Below the pieces are notes generated by a model. The model made no database searches. It was given only the letters and a program-made list of their open reading frames with translations, and had not been told where the DNA came from. Shown here piece after piece: positions 19,501 through 27,511 of a stretch of 64,000 nucleotides of DNA. The stretch comes from Bacteroidales bacterium (GTDB lineage: Bacteria > Bacteroidota > Bacteroidia > Bacteroidales > VadinHA17). Positions within the stretch are counted from its first letter, which is position 1. Every line of letters begins with the position of its first letter. Both the position numbers and the translations under genes were made by a program. The stretch is taken from contig JARGFQ010000008.1 of assembly GCA_029210565.1 (NCBI GenBank), forward strand, positions 1-64,000, in the 5' to 3' direction.

Positions 19501-20315
19501 AAATAGCTTCTGTTATTATTTACATGCCGCCACAGGTAATACTGCTGTTTTTCGGAAAAAGCATCACCGGTGTAATAATTAAATGAGGCTGTTGCTTCAC
19601 CGCCGGCAATCACCGCGCCAAGAGAGAGGTTCATGCGTGCCTGGGACACCCCCCCCTCCTGCTCCGTAGCATAGAGTGACCAGTCGGCCATGCCGAAGCG
19701 GAATGCCGGATAGCTCCTGTCAACGATGGTATCAACTACTATTTCGCCCTTTAGCCGCCTCATGTTGGCCCTCATCTCCTCCAGCTTCAACTCTCTAATG
19801 GCGGGAAGCTCCTGTTGCGTCTCCACATTGATGGTCAGATCGCGGAAACTGAATCTGCATTCGAGTCCGAACACCCTCCCGTACAATGCTGCCCTCATGT
19901 AGAGACCGGTCTCCGACCTCACCAGGTCACCCTCATCGAGCTGCCTTTTATGCCCTTCGAATGTAATGGTATTACTCTCCCTGTCAATGATGTATCCTGC
20001 CTCCTGATCAATAAAGAATCCGGTAACCGTGTTCAGGTCTTCAGAAGGTACATTCCGTATCCTGATGAAATCAAAGAAGCCTGCCACCGGCAGCCAGACC
20101 TCCTGATCACGGATAAGCACGTCGATTTCTCCCATCCCCAGGTAAGGTATTTTTATGTAAACGGCTATCTCGTCATAGAGAGGCTCATCCTGAGCAGAGA
20201 GTCTCAATGAAGGGTGAAAGAGGGCGGCAAGGATGAGTATCAGAAGAATCTTTCCGGCCAAAGGGGATCTTTGCAACGAGTTCACTGATCCTGATTGTGC
20301 CTTTTTCTTTATCAT
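16545..20315 (-). CDS. Usher-like outer-membrane protein with three C-terminal SPOR repeats
   Basis: The 1256-residue protein begins with a signal peptide (to about residue 41). An N-terminal region (about 45-165) precedes a long alternating beta-strand region (about 200-650). This contains the plug-like PGWMVELYVNN...GFFTFDVPLVYGNT...FYGPWGEERTREQ stretch (319-371) characteristic of fimbrial ushers. C-terminal beta-sandwich domains follow: a FLDLNANGIRDAGE motif at 680-693 and a carboxypeptidase-regulatory-like fold to about 865. Two Pro/Val/Thr-rich linkers separate three SPOR-like repeats at about 941-1011, 1046-1116 and 1179-1250. Canonical ushers are 800-870 residues and lack SPOR domains, which bind denuded peptidoglycan. 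I infer a pore that assembles DUF4402 subunits while attached to the wall. The barrel assignment rests on motif resemblance. Confidence 0.75.
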   Translation of the reverse strand: MIKKKAQSGSVNSLQRSPLAGKILLILILAALFHPSLRLSAQDEPLYDEIAVYIKIPYLGMGEIDVLIRDQEVWLPVAGFFDFIRIRNVPSEDLNTVTGFFIDQEAGYIIDRESNTITFEGHKRQLDEGDLVRSETGLYMRAALYGRVFGLECRFSFRDLTINVETQQELPAIRELKLEEMRANMRRLKGEIVVDTIVDRSYPAFRFGMADWSLYATEQEGGVSQARMNLSLGAVIAGGEATASFNYYTGDAFSEKQQYYLWRHVNNNRSYLRQIIAGKITSQATASVYDPVVGIQLTNTPTTFRRSFGSYTLTDKTEPGWMVELYVNNVLVDYVRADASGFFTFDVPLVYGNTMVKLKFYGPWGEERTREQNLTIPYNFVPHRELEYTFSAGVVEDSLYSRYSRASISYGATRFLTVGGGAEYLSSVTSQPFMPYVNASIRLPGNIMLAGEYTSGVRTRGTLSYRLPSNIQLDLSYIYYDKDQEAISYNYLEERRASLSVPVRIKKFSAWSRLSLYQIVLPVNTHTTAELMMAGSVMGVNTNLTTYGIITGENDPIVYSNLSLGIRLPARFLLMPQVQYSYTGLGLMNAKVRIEKRLFERGYLNVSWERNFLHDIRMGEIGMRYDFSFAQAGVSARQTNRQATFVQYARGSLISDGPTHWLRADNRTNVGRGGISVVAFLDLNANGIRDAGEPGAPGLNVRSGSGRLERSEKDTTIHITGLEPYVRHFLEIDENSFDNISWRVTKKSYAVIADPNMLKLIEIPVLVRGEATGTVTIEDDRVKRGLGRILVNFRDSNDLIIAKVLTEDDGYFSWFGLAPGDYSVFVDTAQLGKLYLISEPGSIKFSVISGIEGDYIEGLDFTLRKKAPVADTVAVPEPATVADTVTVTATELLPVTDSVPAAVADTAVALIPTPERVVTTDTSYLVIHEVTRELVTITEDYYAVQFGAFRNKLYAEIMKQKVEGALDKNVELFEEDGFWKVRITGFDDREDLEKYIPVIQGQGITEIWVITNKAVKGEWITTGREDSLAVVRETVTEKPVIPMVISGNTLQLGAFETVEETESISNRLLAAAEKLVTVRQDEGLWKVQITGFADTTEIRDFIPLLQERGFTDILVLHQTEEGLVPVTPVVIPEAAEAPAEPGMKEIPVPQVLPEPAEAEPEQPVFEEEIVPPPPPAPVPRFLLHAGSYRKLSEAERAKKKIERRLNLPVEIIEDWDSYRVVVTGFFTREETYPYYPELAGMGFSDIFVYEKPLIDR

Positions 20316-20344
20316 CCACCCTGCGTATCTGTCTACCAGGTTTG

Positions 20345-20875
20345 CTATTCCTGAATAAAAATTATACTGAAGCTTCCTGTATAATCCCCGGGGGGATTGG
20401 ATGCAATATCATTTACCATTAAAATACCACCGACAAGAACGGTTGTCCATTCCGTCCATGGCACCGTAATAACGAAAGGCGATGCAGGAAGGGAGGACCA
20501 CGGCTGCATCATCATCGTTCCGCCGTTGCTTCCCGTGAGGGTCACCGGCGGAGTGGAGAGGATGGACACAACAGTCCCGGTATTTGCCCTTACATAATAC
20601 ATCACAGGGGAATATAGATATCCCATTCCGAGAAGAACAAGATCCCCCGTGGAGCTCCTTGAGTAATCGGGCCCGACAGTGACGGTTCCTCCTGTCAGTC
20701 CCGGGGCAAATGCACCAAATGCAAGGGGCTGCGATTCGTTTACATTCACAATTACGGGGCGCGGCGGCATTTCCTGGGCCCTGAGTCCGGACGCCAGCCC
20801 GACTGCAATGAACAGCAGCACTGCAGTTGTCAACCGTCTGCAAGAAAGTAGTATGGAATAATCACAACCCGTCAT
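20345..20875 (-). CDS. DUF4402 pilin-like protein C (divergent C-terminus)
   Basis: This 176-residue exported protein has a signal peptide ending near LRAQ, then the DUF4402 pattern: PLAFGAFAPG...GGTVTV early, a Trp-containing middle, and NPPGDYTGSFSI at the end. DUF4402 proteins resemble chaperone-usher subunits of the Csu/spore-coat U type. Unlike the two subunits upstream, it ends in FIQE, without an aromatic penultimate residue. It may therefore be a tip or adaptor subunit, or interact differently with the chaperone. Its ATG overlaps the stop of the 676-residue protein by four bases and it ends 30 bases before the usher-like gene. Confidence 0.7.
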   Translation of the reverse strand: MTGCDYSILLSCRRLTTAVLLFIAVGLASGLRAQEMPPRPVIVNVNESQPLAFGAFAPGLTGGTVTVGPDYSRSSTGDLVLLGMGYLYSPVMYYVRANTGTVVSILSTPPVTLTGSNGGTMMMQPWSSLPASPFVITVPWTEWTTVLVGGILMVNDIASNPPGDYTGSFSIIFIQE

Positions 20876-22902
20876 CTTCCCATTATCAGTTTTTCAACAA
20901 CCTGTATTGTACCTGAACTGTACCTGATGATATAAATGCCCGCGCCTGTATTCATGTGAAACACAGTCCTTCCAGGTCCATAAACCTCCCTGGTATACAG
21001 AGTCCGACCGGAAATATCATATACCGTCATCTCACCCTGACCTGCATCAATGTCGTTCACCTCTGCAATTATCATGTTGCCTGAGACGTAGGCCGATATG
21101 ATATCTGTCTCGTAATCAACGTCTTCATTTCCTGCTGTTGTTTTAAGGAACACCAGTGAAAATCTACCTTCATGCCTTCCGGCAGGAAGTGTAACCCTGT
21201 ATTCACCGCCCTGTGAAAAGTTTATGCTGGTTCCCGCCTCCGCATCAATGAAGAGGAGGTTCATTGTTAACGGCTCGTTTTCAATAGTCTGCAATTTAAA
21301 ACAAACCTCTCCAGCCCGGTAGGTTACCAGGCCAAGAGGGACGCTTAATTTTTCTCCGGCCTGCAGAGGGAGGGCATTAACGGATAGGTTTTTACCATTT
21401 TCAATTACCGAGTAAAAATTAGTCAACCCTATATCCGTATTGAGGAGCTTCAGTGCATCATATTCTGTGTCAAAACCATCCGACGCGGCATCATCAAAAT
21501 AGATCACCTGCGGATCTGCAGATGCGGTATCATCGGCAAACGTTGCCACAGCTCTTATCAGGAACCTGCCAATTGCAGATCCCGACTTAAGGAATGTCAC
21601 CGTCTTGTTATTGGTTCTGACTGTATTGCTCGTTCCCAGCATCGCTGTCACCGGATAGGCTCCGTCAGTGACATGGACGAAAAAACCCTGCATTGATGGA
21701 ATGATGTTTGTTGTCACTCCATCGCTTGAGACACCGTTGATGTAGCTGCTGTATGTTCCGCCATACTGATCTGTGGTGCTTGCACTAAAGCGGTATATTG
21801 CATTGTCGACATTGTCCTTTGTCCATCCCGCGGCATCCCAGTCTATAGGTGAAGGGTATGGATTGCCAACCAGGTTGAATCCATTCGTCTTGCTGCTGTT
21901 GTGATTGTACAGCGTTATTGAATGATTGCCGTCAGCGACTGTTCCGGAAATGTCAATTGTCAAGGGGGCAAGTACGGCCCCGAAGTTTACTGCATAGCCT
22001 GAAAGCGTATTAAGTATGTCTGCTGGAGCAATATGACTTATCCAGCCTGATCCAGCCTGGCTTTCGTCATAACGGAAACAGGCCGGAAATCCTGCCGTCA
22101 GGTCGGTGTCATCTCCCAGCTCGGCAACAGTTGCTTCCACGAATGGTGAGCTTACATATTTGTATCCGAATCCTTCCGTAAGGTAACGCTGCATCGTAAC
22201 GTTGCCTGTTACCTGTCCTGTGCCGCTGCCATCAACGAGGGCCGTTCCCAAAGGATCTGACAGCAGTGTCAGATTACCGTCCGCAGTAAGTATCCCGTCG
22301 GACAGCAGGGTCCCTTTTACCGTCTGTCCCGGTGTGATGAAAGAGGTGATACTGGTTGATTCAATCGCCAGGTCGTTGAACTGTACCGGAACAGTGCCCC
22401 CTAATGCCTGACTGCCGCTGCCGTTCATGATAACGTTGCATACCGGCCCGTTCCTGGTGCCTGAAGAGAATCTCATTGTCCCGTTGTTATAGATATCTCC
22501 TCCCACAATCAACATGTGTTTTCCGTTATTTCTTCTCGGGATAATATTTGCTCCCGTGTTTACAGTAAGGTCTGATATTACCGTAAGGGACTGGGAATTC
22601 GGCTGGGTTGTCGGACGGCCGATATTTAGGATGCCGCTCAATCCCTGGCCTACTGTTACCGAATAGCAGATGGCATCGCTCAGGTCCACGCTGACAGTAT
22701 AGCCGTCGTCAATAAAAACATTGTCGCCGGGTCCGGGAATACTGAATCCGGGCGGCCCGCCCCTGGTCGCAGACCAGGTGACAGTATCGCTCCAGTTGCC
22801 TGATGCCACCGAAAAGCGATCTGCGGCATTCAGGTCCGTAACAAAAGACATGAAAACCACACTAAGCAATAATTTTAGAACTGTGTAGTTTTGCATCCTC
22901 AT
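20872..22902 (-). CDS. Large secreted surface protein with T9SS type A sorting domain
   Basis: The 676-residue protein has a signal peptide (to about residue 26). The N-terminal region (ASGNWSDTVTW...PGPGDNVFIDDGYTV, then stacked beta-strands) resembles G8-like or beta-helical surface proteins of Bacteroidetes. Residues 240-520 contain segments common in large secreted proteins (SSPFVEATV, NGFNLVGNPYPSPIDW). The last 80 residues form a type A sorting domain (GEMTVYDISGRTLYTREV, GAGIYIIRYSSG) that directs type IX secretion and surface anchoring. It lies between the chaperone and pilin C genes, so it may be the surface adhesin of the fibre system. That link is inferred from gene order alone. 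Confidence 0.75.
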   Translation of the reverse strand: MRMQNYTVLKLLLSVVFMSFVTDLNAADRFSVASGNWSDTVTWSATRGGPPGFSIPGPGDNVFIDDGYTVSVDLSDAICYSVTVGQGLSGILNIGRPTTQPNSQSLTVISDLTVNTGANIIPRRNNGKHMLIVGGDIYNNGTMRFSSGTRNGPVCNVIMNGSGSQALGGTVPVQFNDLAIESTSITSFITPGQTVKGTLLSDGILTADGNLTLLSDPLGTALVDGSGTGQVTGNVTMQRYLTEGFGYKYVSSPFVEATVAELGDDTDLTAGFPACFRYDESQAGSGWISHIAPADILNTLSGYAVNFGAVLAPLTIDISGTVADGNHSITLYNHNSSKTNGFNLVGNPYPSPIDWDAAGWTKDNVDNAIYRFSASTTDQYGGTYSSYINGVSSDGVTTNIIPSMQGFFVHVTDGAYPVTAMLGTSNTVRTNNKTVTFLKSGSAIGRFLIRAVATFADDTASADPQVIYFDDAASDGFDTEYDALKLLNTDIGLTNFYSVIENGKNLSVNALPLQAGEKLSVPLGLVTYRAGEVCFKLQTIENEPLTMNLLFIDAEAGTSINFSQGGEYRVTLPAGRHEGRFSLVFLKTTAGNEDVDYETDIISAYVSGNMIIAEVNDIDAGQGEMTVYDISGRTLYTREVYGPGRTVFHMNTGAGIYIIRYSSGTIQVVEKLIMGR

Positions 22903-22938
22903 TCTATTCAGCTGATTATAAGCTTTTAGTCTGTATTG

Positions 22939-23784
22939 TTAATTCAGCATCAACTCTGCCGTGGCATATACCTCAGGTTTTACATCTGACGGTGCTGAGT
23001 AGGTTATGATGAGTTTCCCCTGCTTAAGATCAGCTTCTCCCCCGTTGAGGAGAGTGAATTCAAATTTCCGTGACCTGTTAGGGGTGTACACTGCCACGCC
23101 GTTGGCCATACCTGCCCTTGTCACCGTGCCCGCCGGTGACACGTGGTCGACTGTCAGGTCACCATACACCGAATAATTACCCGTCCGGCTGAGAATGATC
23201 TTCAGTCTCGGCACAGCTTCATTCTCCAACTTGAGCTCAGCGTCGTCGATGGTTACACTGACCGTGGGCTTTCCTATCCGTATTATTGCAGGTATTGTAA
23301 TGCCAAATATTGGTGTCAGCCTGACAGAGATGGAGGATGGATCCACAATGGCTTCCTCTTCTTCTCCGAGAGGCTTCTCCGCAGGCACTGACCTGAAATA
23401 GAGGTGAGACCGGTACTCCCCCGGCTCAAGGCTACTGCCCCTGGTAACCTGCAGCTTGACAGTCTGTGCCTCGTTGGGCCCCAGGGTCACCATCCTGGGG
23501 AAATACCTGAGGTAAGGACTCGCAAACCGTTGTCCTTCATCTGGTTCAGTAATTGTCTCAAAACCGCCATTCTCAGTCATCCTAATCTGGATCAGCGAGA
23601 TGACATAAGTGGCCGTATCGTCACCTATATTGGCCAGGTTCAGATCAGCGGATCTTTTATTTCCTTCGAATACAACCCTTTTGGGAGTAAGGAGCAGGTT
23701 GCCCTGAGCCTTTGTATTAAAAGGAAAAAAAATCTGAAGTAGTATCAGACCTGTTACTGAAATCCTTACCATTAGCTTTGACAT
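22939..23784 (-). CDS. PapD-like periplasmic chaperone
   Basis: The 281-residue protein (start chosen at ATG 23784, where a clean signal peptide ending TKAQ begins) resembles pilus assembly chaperones with two immunoglobulin-like domains. LLLTPKRVVFEGNKRSADLNLANIG matches the first strands, with an Arg in the position of PapD R8. FPRMVTLGPNEAQTVKLQVTR and PGEYRSHLYFRSVP match the F1-G1 region. Such chaperones give a G1 strand to pilin subunits and deliver them to the usher. A more upstream ATG at 23826 would overlap the preceding DUF4402 gene and bury the signal peptide. It is longer than typical chaperones (about 230-250) owing to an acidic loop (GEEEEA) and an extended second domain. Confidence 0.8.
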   Translation of the reverse strand: MSKLMVRISVTGLILLQIFFPFNTKAQGNLLLTPKRVVFEGNKRSADLNLANIGDDTATYVISLIQIRMTENGGFETITEPDEGQRFASPYLRYFPRMVTLGPNEAQTVKLQVTRGSSLEPGEYRSHLYFRSVPAEKPLGEEEEAIVDPSSISVRLTPIFGITIPAIIRIGKPTVSVTIDDAELKLENEAVPRLKIILSRTGNYSVYGDLTVDHVSPAGTVTRAGMANGVAVYTPNRSRKFEFTLLNGGEADLKQGKLIITYSAPSDVKPEVYATAELMLN

Positions 23785-23812
23785 TATTTCTGTTTTAATT
23801 TCCGGCGCTGTG

Positions 23813-24346
23813 TTAGTTGAAGTCAAAGGTAATAGTATACGTTCCCGTATAAATACCTACGGGATTGTCATGAATGGTACCCACCTTTAGTGTAGCTCCT
23901 ACGTATACCGTCTGTGCGCCGTCGTACAGCATGCCTGCACCCGGTGTTGCAGACGGCACTGACACCCAGTCATCCACAGTCATGGTACGCGCGGTGCCCA
24001 TATGCATGATGGTGACAGGCTCTGCCGGCAGTGTGATGGTATAGGCGATACCGGGGTCGCCTGTAACATAAAAGCTTGCAGCGTTGTGAGTACCACTGCC
24101 CGGCCAGACGGTGCCAAGAACAGAAACACTGTTTTCCGGAGTCAGTATGAGTTCCCCGCCCGCAGGTCCGGGTGAAAATCTGCCAAAATTCATCTGCGAG
24201 GTCTCTACGGCAGTAAGCATGGTAATGACCTGCGCAGTGATGTGGCCCGTGGCACTGACAGCCGAAGCTGTCTGTGCCAGCGTTACCCCCGGATACAGAA
24301 CAAATAAAACAAACAGGCTTAAGAGATATCTCCTGAATATGGTCAT
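23813..24346 (-). CDS. DUF4402 pilin-like protein B
   Basis: This 177-residue protein has a signal peptide ending near TLAQ and the DUF4402 hallmarks: QMNFGRFSPGPAGGELILTPE after the first strand, a central FYVTGDPGIAYTITLP, and NPVGIYTGTYTITFDFN at the C-terminus. The alternating hydrophobic end with an aromatic next-to-last residue (Phe) resembles the G strand that chaperone-usher subunits expose to the chaperone. It is likely a structural or minor fibre subunit in the periplasm, then on the surface. It lies between DUF4402 protein A and the chaperone, on the same strand. Confidence 0.78.
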   Translation of the reverse strand: MTIFRRYLLSLFVLFVLYPGVTLAQTASAVSATGHITAQVITMLTAVETSQMNFGRFSPGPAGGELILTPENSVSVLGTVWPGSGTHNAASFYVTGDPGIAYTITLPAEPVTIMHMGTARTMTVDDWVSVPSATPGAGMLYDGAQTVYVGATLKVGTIHDNPVGIYTGTYTITFDFN

Positions 24347-24382
24347 AATGAAAGGCTAGTGATTATTCCTTCCGCTCTTCCA

Positions 24383-24880
24383 TCAATTATAGTTGACCGT
24401 TACATCAAACCCGGTGGCGTTTGTATAGGTTCCAGCCGGTTGGCTGCCGGTCACATTGAGGGTGGCCCCCACATTGAGGGTCTGCGTTCCACCTGTAAGT
24501 GTACCCGTGGCATTAGGTGTGCTGGTAAAATTATCCACCGTCATATTATTTCCTCCGCTGCTGATAATATGTGAGACGGGCAGAATAATAGCATAAGTCG
24601 CATCAGCCAACCCTGTAACGGTAAAGCTCGCTGCAGTTATAGTACCGGTGACTGACGGTGATGTGAGACCGTTCAGGGTCCTTGCCCCCGCAGGGTCAAC
24701 AACCACGGTTCCTCCGTCAGTATCGGCAATAATGTTACCGAAGCTCAGATCGGCATCCTTGGCTATCGTAATGGGAGATACTATCACCGCCGTGGCTGTG
24801 GCAGAGGCCGTACCCGACTGTGCAAAGGTACCTGCAGTGAATGCAATCATGATAACTGAAAATAAAAGAAGCTTTTTCAT
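24383..24880 (-). CDS. DUF4402 pilin-like protein A (candidate major subunit)
   Basis: The 165-residue protein has a signal peptide ending TFAQ and a small, Gly/Thr/Ala-rich mature part with almost no Lys, Arg or aromatic residues. It fits DUF4402: DLSFGNIIADTDGGTVVVDP, AASFTVTGLADATYAIILP and a C-terminus ending in VTVNYN with a penultimate Tyr, as in many usher-dependent pilins. First place in the operon and a simple composition make it the best candidate for the main fibre subunit. The 208 bases upstream, after purF, are AT-rich. They contain a near-match to the -7 element (CACCTTTG, minus strand, 25070-25063) but no firm promoter. Confidence 0.8.
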   Translation of the reverse strand: MKKLLLFSVIMIAFTAGTFAQSGTASATATAVIVSPITIAKDADLSFGNIIADTDGGTVVVDPAGARTLNGLTSPSVTGTITAASFTVTGLADATYAIILPVSHIISSGGNNMTVDNFTSTPNATGTLTGGTQTLNVGATLNVTGSQPAGTYTNATGFDVTVNYN

Positions 24881-25088
24881 TTTGGGATTTGTTTGATGTT
24901 TCTAATTAAATAATTGTTTTGATTTAATTATCGACTGGTTTATGAACAAACTGAAGAAATGAAGATCTTAGTATCTCAAACTCTAAATTTTTTTTATAAT
25001 TCCGCATGGTAAAATTATAGTTAAGCGTTTCTTTAGCACAGCTAAATACGGCAACTTATCAACAAAGGTGGATAGTTTTTAACAGGGG

Positions 25089-26492
25089 TCAGAAGCTGCT
25101 GCTGCCGTCCCAGCAGTGGGTACAGAGCTTCTCCCGTGGCAGGCCGATGGCTTGCACCAAATCGTCAAGACGCTGGAACATAAGGGTATCCATGCCCAAC
25201 GTGGATGCTATCTCCCTGACCATCAGCTCATATTTTTCCGAATCGGGGTCAAGGTACTCTTCAATATTCCTCTCCTCGCCCTCCAGCTTGACTATCGCCT
25301 TCCGGGCTGCCAGCTCAAGGGTTGAACGTGACTGTGAGAAGTTTAGGAAGGGACACGGATAGAGCAGCGGCGGACAGGCGATCCTCATGTGAAGCTCACC
25401 GGCACCAGCCTCGCGCAGATCCTTCGTGTTATCTCTGAGCTGTGTTCCCCTGACAATGCTGTCGTCAAGAAAAACAATCGATTTGTCTTTTGTCAGCTTC
25501 TTGTTGGGTATCAGCTTCATTCTTGCCACAAGGTCGCGTTGTATCTGCCGCTGCGGCATAAAGCTCCTGGGCCATGTGGGAGTGTATTTTGAAAAGGAAC
25601 TCATGTAGGGCACAGATTTCTCATTGACATATCCCAGTGCATGCCCTATTCCCGAGTCGGGGACTCCGCAGACGAAATCAGCCTTCACCGGATCACGTTT
25701 GGCCAGTGCAGCGCCACATCGGTAGCGCACCTCCTCAACATTTCTGTCTTCATATTCGGAGGTCGGAAATCCGTAATAGACCCAGAGGAAAGCACATATC
25801 TGCATCTTTTTTCCCGGTGCCTTCAGCCGTGTGAATCCGTTGGAGCGTAGATGTACTATCTCGCCCGGGCCGAGGAAATATTCGGTCTCAAACCCGGTGT
25901 TGGGAAAGGAGCATGTCTCTGAGGCTACGGCAAGGGCTCCCTCCTTCCTGCCGATTACCACCGGCGTACGGCCAAGCCTGTCGCGAGCAGCAATGATACC
26001 GTCTTTAGTAAGCACCAGAAGAGAACACGACCCTTTGATTTTTTCAAACACCTGGGTGATACCCTCAACAAAAGAGTCTCCTTCGCAGATGATATTTGCA
26101 ACCATCTCCGTTGGGTTGATATTGCCCATGAAGTTTTCCGTAAAATGCTTTTTCCTGGCCAGGAAATAATCAGCCAGCTCGCTGATATTCACAACTCTGG
26201 ATACAGTGACAAGGGCAAACGGCCCGAGATGTGAATTGAACAGTATGGGCTGAGGGTCGGTGTCGCTGATAACTCCCATTCCGCTGTTTCCCCCGAAATC
26301 CTTGAGCTCTGTCTCGAATTTGTTACGGAAATACTCATTCTCCAGGTTGTGAATGCTCCTCCGGAAGCCTATCCCGGAGTCATAAAAGACCATCCCGGCA
26401 CGCTTGGTGCCCAGATGTGAATGATAATCAGTGCCGTAAAACACATCATCAACGCAGTCCCTGTCGGATACAGAACCGTAAAATCCACTCAT
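25089..26492 (-). CDS. purF: Amidophosphoribosyltransferase-like protein lacking the glutaminase cysteine
   Basis: The 467-residue protein aligns in layout with PurF: an N-terminal Ntn-type glutamine amidotransferase domain (about 1-230) and a C-terminal phosphoribosyltransferase domain with the PRPP loop VFLDDSIVRGTQ (about 343-354). PurF makes phosphoribosylamine, the first step of purine synthesis, using ammonia released by the N-terminal Cys. Here the protein begins MSGFYGS, so Ser replaces the nucleophile. It may use free ammonia, a Ser nucleophile, or do another reaction. From memory, many Bacteroidetes carry a second PurF copy without this Cys. The C-terminus (LCTHCWDGSSSF) keeps a Cys pair. 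No other purine genes are adjacent. Confidence 0.8.
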   Translation of the reverse strand: MSGFYGSVSDRDCVDDVFYGTDYHSHLGTKRAGMVFYDSGIGFRRSIHNLENEYFRNKFETELKDFGGNSGMGVISDTDPQPILFNSHLGPFALVTVSRVVNISELADYFLARKKHFTENFMGNINPTEMVANIICEGDSFVEGITQVFEKIKGSCSLLVLTKDGIIAARDRLGRTPVVIGRKEGALAVASETCSFPNTGFETEYFLGPGEIVHLRSNGFTRLKAPGKKMQICAFLWVYYGFPTSEYEDRNVEEVRYRCGAALAKRDPVKADFVCGVPDSGIGHALGYVNEKSVPYMSSFSKYTPTWPRSFMPQRQIQRDLVARMKLIPNKKLTKDKSIVFLDDSIVRGTQLRDNTKDLREAGAGELHMRIACPPLLYPCPFLNFSQSRSTLELAARKAIVKLEGEERNIEEYLDPDSEKYELMVREIASTLGMDTLMFQRLDDLVQAIGLPREKLCTHCWDGSSSF

Positions 26493-26572
26493 AAAGCCAT
26501 GTTGTTTAAGCCAGAATACGCCGGGCTAAGATAATCAAACGGCAGAAAAACGCATTGTTCTGTAATAATTAG

Positions 26573-26580
26573 TAATTTTG
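26573..26580 (+). promoter_or_regulatory. Predicted -7 element of the coiled-coil protein gene
   Basis: TAATTTTG matches TAnnTTTG and ends 22 bases before the ATG at 26603. The nearest upstream TTG (26555-26557) is only 15 bases away, so the -33 element is uncertain. Confidence 0.45.
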
Positions 26581-26602
26581 CACCGGATAAAATAATAAAC
26601 AT

Positions 26603-27511
26603 ATGGAAAATCACGAAAAATATCAGGCTGAACACATTGAGCACAAAAAGGGTGCTCCGGTTGTCATGATAGTGTCTACGATAATCCTGACACTCGGTTT
26701 GATTGCACTGGTAGTTCTGTACTACAACCAGAAGAGCAAGATGGTTGAGATGGAGCAGGTGCTTACAGAAGAGAAAGATTCTCTGGCCAATGAGCTCCGC
26801 ATGATGATGTACGGATATGATACCCTCAAGACAAGCAATGACACACTCAATGCAGAGCTTCAGCGCGAGCGCACCAGGATCCAGAAGCTTCTTGAAGTCA
26901 GCGCCTCCAATGCGCAGTTGATAAGAAAATACAAGGCTGAGATCAGCACCATGCGTGATATCATGAAAAGCTATATAGTACAGATAGACTCTCTCAATAC
27001 GCGTAATCAGATGTTAACCGCTGAAAATGTGGAGATCAAGGAGCAGATTACCGCGGTACAGGAGAGCAATGTCGAACTGGAAAAGACAAGGGAGGAGCTT
27101 ACCTCCAAGGTGAGCGTAGCCGCCGTGATACAGGCCAAGGACATAGTTGCCATGGCTCTGAACAAAAAACGGAAGGAGACTGACCAGATCAGGAATCTTG
27201 ATAAGGTGAGGGTATGCTTCACCCTCAGGGAGAACCGGATCGCCGAAGCAGGCAACAAGATAGTCTATCTCAGGGTCGTCCGCCCCGATCAGCTTGTAAT
27301 CACCACCTCCCCTGACAACCAGTTTGAGGTTAACGGCGAACAGCTGATATTCTCTGCCAACAGGGCTGTGGATTATGCCAACAATGACATCGAGATGTGC
27401 ATCTTCCTGGACAACACCGGCGATTTTATCCCGGGAACCTACAGTGTTGAGCTATATCTCGACGGACAGAAGATCGGCGCAGGAGAACTGTTGCTGCAAG
27501 GAAGGGGCTGA
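26603..27511 (+). CDS. Membrane-anchored coiled-coil protein of unknown function
   Basis: The 302-residue protein has a short charged N-terminus, one membrane segment (about residues 19-42, MIVSTIILTLGLIALVVLYY) and a long coiled coil (about 45-170). A C-terminal globular domain follows, starting around RVCFTLREN. The topology suggests an inner-membrane anchor with a periplasmic coiled coil and beta-rich head. The family recurs in Bacteroidetes as a conserved hypothetical, but I cannot name a domain or role. It converges on hemW with one base between the stops. Confidence 0.75.
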   Translation: MENHEKYQAEHIEHKKGAPVVMIVSTIILTLGLIALVVLYYNQKSKMVEMEQVLTEEKDSLANELRMMMYGYDTLKTSNDTLNAELQRERTRIQKLLEVSASNAQLIRKYKAEISTMRDIMKSYIVQIDSLNTRNQMLTAENVEIKEQITAVQESNVELEKTREELTSKVSVAAVIQAKDIVAMALNKKRKETDQIRNLDKVRVCFTLRENRIAEAGNKIVYLRVVRPDQLVITTSPDNQFEVNGEQLIFSANRAVDYANNDIEMCIFLDNTGDFIPGTYSVELYLDGQKIGAGELLLQGRG

